Below are positions 19,334-30,700 of a stretch of DNA of 64,000 nt, in pieces. The DNA is taken from the NCBI RefSeq assembly GCF_014200455.1, contig NZ_JACHBW010000007.1, positions 1 through 64,000 on the forward strand, read 5' to 3'. The translations under genes were made by a program, and so were the position numbers. The DNA comes from Paraburkholderia bannensis (GTDB taxonomy: Bacteria; Pseudomonadota; Gammaproteobacteria; Burkholderiales; Burkholderiaceae). Below the pieces are notes generated by a model. The model saw nothing but the letters and a program-made list of their open reading frames with translations. It was not told the origin of the DNA and ran no database searches. Position 1 is the first letter of the stretch; each line of letters begins with the position of its first letter.

Positions 19334-19768
19334 ATGGCATTTGGCGGACTCGAAAAGAAGCGCGATGCGGCGCCCATGGCCGAAATCAACATGACGCCGC
19401 TGATCGACGTCATGCTCGTGCTGCTGGTCATTTTCATCATCACCGCGCCGCTGTTCACCCACGCGATCCGGCTCGATCTGCCCAAAGTCGCTGCCGAAGC
19501 CGCGCAGCAGACGCCGCGGACCGTCACGCTGTCCATCGACGCGGCGGGAACAATATACTGGAACGCGCGGCCGATCTCGCTCGACGAACTACGCAAGCGC
19601 TTTGCCGATGCCGGCAAGGAGCCCGAGGCGCAACAGCCCGAACTGCAACTGCGCGCCGCGCGCGAGACGCGCTACGACTTCATCGCCCAGGTGATGGGCG
19701 CGGCGCAGCAGGCGGGGCTTGCGCGGCTGGGCTTCGTCACCGATCCGCCGCCCGCCGCCGCGCATTAG
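19334..19768 (+). CDS. exbD: ExbD/TolR family protein
   Basis: 144 residues from the ATG at 19334 with GAGGGA about 10 bases upstream. One N-terminal transmembrane helix follows AEINMTPLIDVMLVLLVIF; Asp25 is the conserved proton-path aspartate of ExbD. The remaining ~100 residues form the periplasmic domain (TVTLSIDAAGTIYWNARPI). It lies 32 bases behind the ExbB-like gene and completes the motor pair. Its place between dapB and leuS, not beside tol-pal genes, favours ExbD over TolR. Confidence 0.92.
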   Translation: MAFGGLEKKRDAAPMAEINMTPLIDVMLVLLVIFIITAPLFTHAIRLDLPKVAAEAAQQTPRTVTLSIDAAGTIYWNARPISLDELRKRFADAGKEPEAQQPELQLRAARETRYDFIAQVMGAAQQAGLARLGFVTDPPPAAAH

Positions 19769-19877
19769 GCGCTCGCCCACGCGCGCAATCCGTACGCAAC
19801 TCGCGCTCAACCCGCGCGCAATCCGTGTGTAATCCCGCCATTCGAAAAGCGAGCGGAAAGCGCGGGCAACTCAACGG

Positions 19878-22639
<2,762 letters not shown>

Positions 22640-22753
22640 TTCCCGCCGGTCATCAAGCATCATCAAACTGATGTGTTGTATTGGCGGCGCGTCGCGGTCC
22701 CTGGGGCCGCACCGCGCCGCCGTTCCGAATCTGTCGCGAACCAGGGAGTCCAT

Positions 22754-23305
22754 GTGATTCGCAGATCGTTCCTGTTACTGGCCAGCAGCGCGTTGATGCT
22801 TTCGGCGTGCGGCTTCCAGCTGCGTGGGCAGCAGAACTACGCATTCAAGCGGCTTGCGATTGTCGGCGGCGCGGAGCCCGTGAAAGCGCGTCTCACGCGC
22901 ATGATCGAAGGCGGCAGCGATTCGGTGGTGGTGGAATCCACCGCGAACGCCGATGCCGTGCTGCGTCTGTCCGAGTCGCAAAGCTTCAGCACGCTCACGC
23001 TGAGCTCGCTGGGTGAAGTCGAGGAATACCAGGTCAATTATTCGCTGAACTACACGCTGTCGGCGGTGGACGGCTCGCCGCTGATACAGCCGAGCACGAT
23101 CGCGCTGAACCGCGCGATGACGTACAGCGACCAGTACTCCACGGCGAAGGTGAGCGAAGCCAACCTGTTGTTCGCGGATATGCAGAACGACGCGGTGGAC
23201 CAGCTCACACGCCGCCTCGCCATTCTCAAGACGCTGCATCCGAACGCAGAGCAGGTGGTGCCGGGCGTCGCGCCGCGCGCACCGCTGCCGCCGCCGCCGC
23301 TTTGA
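22754..23305 (+). CDS. lptE: LPS-assembly lipoprotein LptE
   Basis: 183 residues from a GTG at 22754, chosen because CAGGGAG precedes it and the lipoprotein signal starts at once (IRRSFLLLASSALML, lipobox LSAC, lipidated Cys19). The mature start GFQLRGQQNYAFKRLAI is the typical LptE opening. A Pro-rich end (APLPPPPL) closes it. LptE plugs the LptD barrel that places lipopolysaccharide in the outer leaflet. It sits between leuS and holA as in most proteobacteria. Confidence 0.94.
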   Translation: MIRRSFLLLASSALMLSACGFQLRGQQNYAFKRLAIVGGAEPVKARLTRMIEGGSDSVVVESTANADAVLRLSESQSFSTLTLSSLGEVEEYQVNYSLNYTLSAVDGSPLIQPSTIALNRAMTYSDQYSTAKVSEANLLFADMQNDAVDQLTRRLAILKTLHPNAEQVVPGVAPRAPLPPPPL

Positions 23306-23344
23306 TGCGCCGTCTCTTCTGTAGCGCTATCTGGACAGCACGCC

Positions 23345-24556
23345 ATGCAACTGCGACTGGACGCACTTGAGCCGCACCTCGCCAGAGCAATGGGCAGCCT
23401 GTACGTCGTCTATGGCGACGAACATCTGCTCGCCCAGGAAGCGTGCGACCGCATTCGTGCAAGCGCGCGTGCAGCTGGCTTCACGGATCGCTCCGTATTC
23501 ACGGTCGAGCGCGGTTTCGACTGGAGCGCGCTGCTGGGTGCGAGCCAGTCGATGTCGCTGTTCGGCGACCGCCAACTGGTCGAGTTGCGCATTCCGTCCG
23601 GCAAGCCTGGCAAGGAAGGCGCTGACGCGTTGAAGACGCTGGCGGCATCGTCGAAAGCTGGCGCGAACCCCGACGTGCTTACGCTCGTCACGCTGCCGCG
23701 CCTCGATGCGGCCACGCAAAAATCCGCGTGGTTCACGGCGCTGGCGGATAGCGGCGTGGCGATCAAGATCGATCCGGTCGAGCGCGCCGCGCTGCAAAAC
23801 TGGATTGGCCAGCGTCTTTCGCAACAGGGCCAGCGCGTCGCGCCCGGTGAAGACGGACGGCGCGCGCTGCAGTTCGTCGCGGAGCGCGTGGAGGGCAATC
23901 TGCTCGCCGCGCACCAGGAAATCCAGAAGCTCGGCCTGCTGTATCCGCAAGGCGTGCTGAGCTTCGAGCAGATTCACGATGCGGTGCTCAACGTGGCGCG
24001 CTACGACGTGTTCAAGCTCAACGAAGCCATGCTGACCGGCGATGTGGGCCGCCTCGCGCGCATGCTCGACGGGCTGGAGGGCGAGGGCGAAGCAGCCGTG
24101 CTGGTGCTGTGGGCCGTCGTCGAGGAAGTCCGCACGCTGTTGCGCATCAAGCGTGGCGTGGCGGCGGGCAAGCCGCTGGCCACGCTGCTGCGCGAGAACC
24201 GGGTCTGGGGCCCGCGCGAGCGGTTGATCGGGCCGGCGCTGTCGCGTCTGAGCGAAGCGACGCTGGAGCGTGGGCTGGCGCTGGCGGCACGTCTCGATCG
24301 ACAGGTCAAGGGCCTGTCGGGCCAGGCACGCGGCGATTGGCGCAACGCGCTGCCGCCCGACGCCTGGGACGGTCTTTTCGAACTCGCGATGACGGTGGCC
24401 GCGCCGCGCGACGCAGGTGTGGCGGCGGGTGCGGCGGCTCGTCCCGCTGCTCGTTCTGCTGCGGGTGCGCCGGCAACGAACCCAGCCGCGGCGGCTGCTG
24501 CCGCAGCGGCGGCGGCTCGACCGCGCACCGCAGGGCCGGGACGCAGGCCATGCTAG
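23345..24556 (+). CDS. holA: DNA polymerase III delta subunit
   Basis: 403 residues. The N-terminal AAA-like part begins with LYVVYGDEHLLAQEACDRIR and continues with FDWSALLGASQSMSLFGDRQLVELR; the central and C-terminal helical parts (VAERVEGNLLAAHQEIQKL, RYDVFKLNEAMLTGD) are typical of HolA, which opens the beta clamp in the clamp loader. The last ~50 residues are an Ala/Pro/Arg-rich low-complexity tail that E. coli HolA (343 residues) lacks. It is 39 bases behind lptE. Confidence 0.94.
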   Translation: MQLRLDALEPHLARAMGSLYVVYGDEHLLAQEACDRIRASARAAGFTDRSVFTVERGFDWSALLGASQSMSLFGDRQLVELRIPSGKPGKEGADALKTLAASSKAGANPDVLTLVTLPRLDAATQKSAWFTALADSGVAIKIDPVERAALQNWIGQRLSQQGQRVAPGEDGRRALQFVAERVEGNLLAAHQEIQKLGLLYPQGVLSFEQIHDAVLNVARYDVFKLNEAMLTGDVGRLARMLDGLEGEGEAAVLVLWAVVEEVRTLLRIKRGVAAGKPLATLLRENRVWGPRERLIGPALSRLSEATLERGLALAARLDRQVKGLSGQARGDWRNALPPDAWDGLFELAMTVAAPRDAGVAAGAAARPAARSAAGAPATNPAAAAAAAAAAARPRTAGPGRRPC

Positions 24557-24750
24557 TTTCAGGCTCGCCCGGCAGACTTCCCGACTCCTGCTTCCGTTCA
24601 GGCGCGCGCGACGAAGTGCGGCGCTGCGCCAGGCCGCGCCCAGCAAAGCCCGGCCGCTGGCTTTAGAATCGATATAACTTGAACCGCATCGCCCAGCCAG
24701 GCCGATCACGCTCTGTGCCGGGTACGCCGCATCGCATCACGACAGACACC

Positions 24751-26022
24751 ATGGATATCGACCAGTACATGACCGACCTCGGCCAGCGCGCCCGCAAGGC
24801 TTCGCGCGCGATGGCCCGGGCCTCGACGGCCGCGAAGAACGCCGCGCTCGAAGCGGTGGCGCAGGCCATCGAACGCGAAACGCAGCAGCTCAAGGCGGCG
24901 AATGCCCGCGACCTCTCGCGCGCGAAAGAGAAGGGCCACGACGCGGCCTTCATCGATCGCCTGACGCTTTCGGACAAGGCGCTCAGGACCATGGTCGAAG
25001 GCCTGCGCCAGGTTGCAGGGCTGGCCGATCCGATCGGCGAAATCAGCAACATGAAGTTCCGCCCGAGCGGTATCCAGGTGGGCCAGATGCGCGTGCCGCT
25101 TGGCGTGATCGGCATCATTTACGAATCGCGCCCGAACGTGACCATCGACGCGGCGGCGCTGTGCCTGAAGTCGGGCAACGCAACGATCCTGCGCGGCGGC
25201 TCCGAAGCGCTCGAATGCAACACGGCGCTGGCGAAACTGATCGGCGAAGGGCTGGCGGCTGCGGGGCTGCCGCAGGACGCGGTGCAGGTGGTGGAAACGG
25301 CCGATCGCGCAGCGGTGGGCAAGCTCATCACCATGACCGAATACGTTGACGTGATCGTGCCGCGCGGCGGCAAGAGCCTGATCGAGCGCCTGATCGCCGA
25401 AGCGCGCGTGCCGATGATCAAGCACCTCGACGGCATCTGCCACGTCTACGTGGACGACCGCGCGGACCTGGCCAAGGCGCTGACCGTCTGTGACAACGCC
25501 AAGACGCACCGCTACGGCACCTGCAACACGATGGAAACGCTGCTGGTCGCGCGCGGCATTGCGCACGACGTGCTGCCGCCGCTGGGCCGTTTGTATCGCG
25601 ATAAAGATGTGGAACTGCGCGTGGACGCCGCTGCGCGTTCGATTCTCGCGGATTCGGGCGTTGGCCCGCTCGTGGACGCGACCGAAGAAGACTGGCGCAC
25701 CGAATACCTCGCGCCGGTGCTGGCGATCAAGCTCGTGGACAACCTCGATCAGGCAGTCGAGCACATCAACCACTATGGCTCGCATCACACCGATGCCATC
25801 GTCACCGAAGACCACGACCGTGCGATGCGCTTCCTGCGCGAAGTGGATTCTGCGAGCGTGATGGTGAACGCCTCGACGCGTTTCGCCGATGGCTTCGAAT
25901 TTGGTCTTGGCGCGGAAATCGGCATCTCGAACGACAAGCTGCATGCGCGCGGCCCGGTCGGCCTCGAAGGACTGACCTCGCTCAAATATGTCGTGCTCGG
26001 CCACGGCGAAGGCCGACAGTAA
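24751..26022 (+). CDS. proA: Glutamate-5-semialdehyde (gamma-glutamyl phosphate) reductase
   Basis: 423 residues from the ATG at 24751 ([11 protein letters not shown]); upstream Met codons in frame are not conserved-looking. The aldehyde-dehydrogenase fold shows [32 protein letters not shown] and [12 protein letters not shown]; the catalytic cysteine is Cys258 in [11 protein letters not shown]. It catalyses the second step of proline synthesis, reducing gamma-glutamyl phosphate with NADPH. It follows holA in the same orientation (194-base gap). Confidence 0.97.
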   Translation: MDIDQYMTDLGQRARKASRAMARASTAAKNAALEAVAQAIERETQQLKAANARDLSRAKEKGHDAAFIDRLTLSDKALRTMVEGLRQVAGLADPIGEISNMKFRPSGIQVGQMRVPLGVIGIIYESRPNVTIDAAALCLKSGNATILRGGSEALECNTALAKLIGEGLAAAGLPQDAVQVVETADRAAVGKLITMTEYVDVIVPRGGKSLIERLIAEARVPMIKHLDGICHVYVDDRADLAKALTVCDNAKTHRYGTCNTMETLLVARGIAHDVLPPLGRLYRDKDVELRVDAAARSILADSGVGPLVDATEEDWRTEYLAPVLAIKLVDNLDQAVEHINHYGSHHTDAIVTEDHDRAMRFLREVDSASVMVNASTRFADGFEFGLGAEIGISNDKLHARGPVGLEGLTSLKYVVLGHGEGRQ

Positions 26023-26090
26023 ATCCCGCGTGGGGCGCGCTGCGTTTTACCGCGCGGCGCCGCCTTGCTCAACGATCGAAGAAGAAAAAT

Positions 26091-26513
26091 ATGTCGATGC
26101 TCTGGGTCAAGACGTTTCACATCGTACTGATCGCTTCGTGGTTCGCGGGCCTGTTTTATCTGCCGCGTATCTTCGTCAATCTCGCGATGGAAACGGAACC
26201 CGCGGCAACCCGGCGCCTGCTCCTCATGGCGCGCAAGCTCTACCGCTTCATGACGATAATCGCCGTGCCCGCGCTGCTGTGCGGTCTGTGGCTGTGGCTC
26301 GTGGTGGGCATCGGGAGCGGCCAGGGATGGATTCACGCCAAGGTGGGCGTGGTGGTGCTGCTCATCATCTATCACGCGTACTGCGGCCGTATCCTCAAAA
26401 CCTTCGAGCGCGGCGAGAACCGCCGCTCCGACAAGTGGTATCGCATGTTCAACGAATTGCCCGTGCTGGGCATGCTGGCGGCTGTGGCGCTGGTCGTCAT
26501 CAAGCCGTTCTAG
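26091..26513 (+). CDS. hemJ: Protoporphyrinogen IX oxidase HemJ (CopD-like membrane protein)
   Basis: 140 residues, full length for HemJ. Four hydrophobic segments are visible. The opening MLWVKTFHIVLIASWFAGLFYLPR, with His10, and IHAKVGVVVLLIIYH, with Lys84, carry the conserved His and Lys expected in this heme-binding family. HemJ oxidises protoporphyrinogen IX in many proteobacteria that lack HemG/HemY. It sits 68 bases after proA and ends in a terminator shared with a convergent gene. Confidence 0.88.
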   Translation: MSMLWVKTFHIVLIASWFAGLFYLPRIFVNLAMETEPAATRRLLLMARKLYRFMTIIAVPALLCGLWLWLVVGIGSGQGWIHAKVGVVVLLIIYHAYCGRILKTFERGENRRSDKWYRMFNELPVLGMLAAVALVVIKPF

Positions 26514-26547
26514 TCGGTCTGACGGCCTTTCTCGCATTTTTCCCCTG

Positions 26548-26580
26548 ACGGGCAGCCTTAGATGCTGCCCGTTTCCTTTC
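26548..26580 (+). terminator. Terminator after hemJ, overlapping the end of the convergent gene
   Basis: Perfect 9-bp stem ACGGGCAGC / GCTGCCCGT with a 7-nt loop and a TTCCTTTC tail. The right arm and part of the loop lie inside the last codons and stop of the minus-strand NTF2-like gene. Confidence 0.75.
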
Positions 26581-27010
26581 TGCGCATGCGCGACGCCGCC
26601 ACGCGCCAGCCGTCCTCGCGCTTCACGAACACGTCGGTGAAGCGATATTCGATTGCCTTGTAGCCCAACGCCGGCGTGTAACGGTTGATGCCGGTGGCCA
26701 CCGCGACGTTATCGAGCACCTGCACGCGCACGTCTTCCAGCACCTGAGACCCGCCGGTGGGCATGGCCGTCGCCGCGAGCATTTCACGTTTGTCGCGGCG
26801 AATCTCGCCGGGAAAGACTTCGAAAAACTTATCGTCGAGCAGGTCGTTGAGCATCGACCGGTCGCCGGCGGATGCAGCCTGCGTCCATTGGTGTTCGAGC
26901 AATTGCACCTGGAGCGTGTCCGAAATCGGTGAGACGCCCGCCGGGGCGGGATTCGCAGCGGCAGTGATCGTAAGCGCGCCGGTGGCAAGCAGAATGAGTG
27001 TGTGTTTCAT
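26558..27010 (-). CDS. Exported NTF2-like (DUF4440/SnoaL-fold) protein
   Basis: 150 residues with an N-terminal signal peptide (MKHTLILLATGALTITAAA, cleavage ~19-24). The rest shows the NTF2-like cone fold pattern: QLLEHQWTQAASAGDRSMLNDLLDDKFFEV, then FPGEIRRDKREMLAA and a terminal FTDVFVKREDGWRVAASRMRR. Family members bind small ligands or act as enzymes; no function can be assigned. It is monocistronic, convergent with hemJ and divergent from the giant adhesin locus. Confidence 0.8.
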   Translation of the reverse strand: MKHTLILLATGALTITAAANPAPAGVSPISDTLQVQLLEHQWTQAASAGDRSMLNDLLDDKFFEVFPGEIRRDKREMLAATAMPTGGSQVLEDVRVQVLDNVAVATGINRYTPALGYKAIEYRFTDVFVKREDGWRVAASRMRRKETGSI

Positions 27011-27755
27011 GGCGTTTCCCTGGATGAGGCGGTGCGCTGCCGGGGTGGCAGCCGCTGCGGTTCGTGATGGGAAACGGCCCGCGCACAGTGCGTACGAAGC
27101 CTGCTGTGATCTGCTGAGGTGGAAGCCTTGAGTCAGTGTTTCCCGATAGCTGAAGTGTATTTATCTGACATTGCGTAGGAAATAGGACAAGTCTCAAAAC
27201 CGCGGCGAGGTCAGGGCGCGGGTTTTGGATGTGATTGGCTTATGCGATTTATTTATTATTCAATTTTGTTGCTTTGCGATTTTATTGGTAATTTCGTTTT
27301 TATTTTGATTATTTTTTTGGTGTTTTATTGTTAATTAATTGTTATTTGAGGTGTGCTTAATTTTTGTTGAATTTGTTGATTTCTGTGAAAAAATTCTTGG
27401 TTTTTAGTTCCGTGAATAGGACAAATCGCCTTGTGAAGCGGCGCCGAGGCTAATGTGGTGTTGTTTATATTCTTGTAAAGGTTTTGATTGGGAGTTTTCT
27501 TATGTCTTGGGGATTTGCTTATCAATAGAGTGACGGACGGCGTTGAAATTGGGCTGATTGATTCCGTAGGTCGTTATCTGAAGCGATTGTCGGATTTATC
27601 TCCTGATGTAGTCGTAAATCATGGAACTGGGTTCGCCATTGATTTACCGGTCAGAAGACTTTCAGCCGGATTGATTCACGAATCTGGTCGTCATGCGTGC
27701 GCACGCGTACGCAGGCACGAGCCGGGAATTCCGTCTCTCATCAAGGTAAGCAAGA
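27011..27755. promoter_or_regulatory. AT-rich 745-bp region upstream of giant adhesin
   Basis: No supported gene. Base composition changes sharply: 27301-27360 contains only 12 G/C in 60 bases, whereas flanking genes are high-GC. T-tracts on the plus strand dominate 27235-27480. Two small frames here (minus 27331-27525; plus 27488-27838, overlapping the adhesin start) lack family features and are not called. The region is a good candidate for H-NS/MvaT-like silencing and adhesin promoters, but no clear -35/-10 pair stands out. Confidence 0.6.
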
Positions 27756-30700
27756 ATGAACAAGACATACAGATCAGTCTGGAACGAGGCCACGGGGACA
27801 TGGGTGGCAGTGCAGGAAAATGCGAGAGCAAATGGTAAAAGCGGCTCTTCCTGCGAACTAGCTACAAGCAGCATAAAGCTCGGGGTCGGTATTGCTGTGG
27901 CCATGATGTCGGGCGGAGCATTTGCGGGTGAACTGTGCCTCGGGTCGAACAACGGTAGCCACACTTTTGTGGGCCCCACGTCCACGGCGGTGTATAGCGG
28001 CAACTGCAATGCAATATCCACGGGCGACGTGCCTGCAAGTCACGATTTTGCATCGCTTCAGGCTAGCCATGTCGTAGTCTATGCGGATGGAACGACGCAG
28101 CAGGTCGTGATGCGCGCCGGTACGAGTGGTCAGACTGTTACCTTCAATTCGAACGGTGTTTTCTACGGCCTTGGGCTCGGACGCGTTAACGCAGGAAGTA
28201 CCGATTCAATCAATGGTTCGCAGCTTTACGGCGCGGTCTCGAGCGTTGCCAAGGACCTGGGTGGCGGCGTGTACGTCAATTCGAACGGTACAGTGACCGC
28301 ACCGGCATATGTACTTTCGGGCAAAACATACAACAACGTCGGCGATGCGCTTGGAGCGTTGAGCACCGCGAGCACCGGTACCGATCCGTTGGCCGTGCAC
28401 TATGACAGCTCGGCGATGACGAAGGTGACGCTGGGTGGTTCGGGTGTGAGCAAGACCGTGAGCTTGACGAACGTTGGCGCTGGGAGCCTGGGCTCATCAA
28501 GCACCGACGCCGTGAACGGTGGCCAGTTGTACAACCTTGCCAGCTCGACGGCCAATTCGTTCGGCGGCGGTTCGACGGTGAACGCCAATGGCTCCATTTC
28601 AAATCCGACCTACGCGCTGAGCGGCGGTACGTATAACAACGTCGGCAGCGCGATTACCAATCTGGATGGCCGTCTTGCGGATGCCGTGATGTACGACTCG
28701 TCGTCGCACAATTCGGTGACGCTGGGCGGCGCCGGCGGCACGAAGATCACCAATCTCACTCCGGGCAACGTTGCGGCGGGAAGCACCGACGCGGTTAACG
28801 GCGGGCAGCTGTACGCTCTCGAAACTGGCGGCACCACGTATTTCCACGCGAATTCTTCACTGGTTGACTCGGCCGCGACGGGCAATAACAGCGTGGCTGT
28901 CGGTCCGGAAGCAGCGGCATCGGGCACTAACGCCATGGCCATGGGCCCGGGTGCGAATGCGACCGGGGATTATTCCGCCGCTGTCGGAAACGCTGCGGTG
29001 ACGACTGGCCTTGGCGATATGGCGATGGGCGCGTCGGCCACGGCGAGCGGCGCAGGCACCTTTGCGACCGCGATGGGTTCATGGGCGCAGGCAACAGGAA
29101 CTGGCGCGACAGCTTTGGGCGGTTATGCGAGCGCAACGGCTCCCGGTTCGACTGCCCTTGGCTACAACGCAAAAGCGACGACGGACAACTCGGTTGCGTT
29201 GGGCAACAACTCCACAACCGCAACGGCGGTGCCGACCACGGGCGCCACGATTCGCGGCAAATCGTACACCTTTGCCGGTGCATCGCCGGTTGGTGTCGTG
29301 AGCGTCGGCGCGCCGGGTAGCGAGCGCCAGCTTACGAACGTCGCAGCAGGCCAGCTCAATGCCGCGAGTACGGATGCAGTGAACGGCTCGCAGCTTTTTG
29401 CGACGAATCAGGCGATCGAGAGCATTTCGGGCGTAACGGCTAATGCCGTAACCTACGATGATGCAAACAAAGCCAAGATCGCCTTGGCTGGGGCAGAAGG
29501 CACGACGATTACCAATCTGGCGCCGGGCGCAGTCGACGCCAGCAGCAGCGACGCGGTTACCGGCGCGCAACTGTACGGCGTGAGTGACTCGGTCACGACT
29601 GTCAACAACGATCTCACCAAGATTCACAATACGTTGACAACGGCTGGCTGGGGCGCGCAGGCCACGTCGGCGGATCCGGCCGGCTATGCGTACGGCGGTT
29701 TTCAGATGGATGCGAACGGCAAGGTGAGCAACCCTGCTGTCCTTTACGTACCGAACACGATCGGAACAGCTAACGCGCAGATCGTGCTCGATCCGGGCCA
29801 GGGCAATAGCGCCTATTTTGCGAATGGCGACCGTGCGGCGGGCTACTTACCTAAAGGCACCGTCATCAGCAATGTAGCAAACGGTATCCAGGACACGGAC
29901 GCTGCGAACGTTGGCCAGGTGGCGGACATGATTGCGCAACAGGCAGGCGGTGGCGGTGGTGGCGGCGATCAGGCTCCGACGCCCAAGTTTCTCCGGGCCA
30001 CCAGGCTGCTAGGCGCATCGTCGGGTTCCGGAGTCGATCTTTCGACAGCAGACGGTTTGCCGTATAAAACGGCTGCATATTATTCTCAAGTGCGTGGGAC
30101 CGGCAACGCGGTCGGTTCGACCTCGCCGTCCGATGTTGCTCGCGCGACCGCAGCGGGCAGTATTGCAATTGGTTCGAACACAGAAGCGGACGGCGGAGGT
30201 AGCACTGCAGTGGGTATCCAGTCGCTCGCAACTGCGAACGACTCGGTTGCACTCGGCTCAGGCTCGGTAGCAAACGTTACGAACACCGTCTCGGTGGGTA
30301 GCGACGGAACAGCCACGCGCGCTGTGGTCAATCCCGACGGCAGCACCAGCTTTGTGCAGAGTCAGGTCAACACGCGGCGTGTCGTGAATATGGCTGCAGG
30401 CCAGAACGATACCGATGCGGTAAACGTGTCGCAGCTTAAGGGCGTAACGAAGGCCTTGGGCGGTCGTGCGACCGTGAACGCCGATGGTTCGGTTGCAGCT
30501 CCGACCTACAACGTCGCAGGCGGTACGTATTCGGACGTCGGTTCCGCGCTGGGTGCGATGGATGCTACAACGTCTGTGGGATTGGCAAATGCCGTTTCAT
30601 ACGACTCCTCTGCACACGATAAGGTGACGCTCGGCGGCACGGACGCAAGCACGCAGGTGAAGCTGACAAATGTTGCGAAGGGCGACATCAGCAACGCATC

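Noticed and set aside
27488..27838. 116-codon plus-strand frame before the giant adhesin
   Set aside because: It overlaps the adhesin signal-peptide region in another frame and has no family features; the ESPR start at 27756 is decisive.
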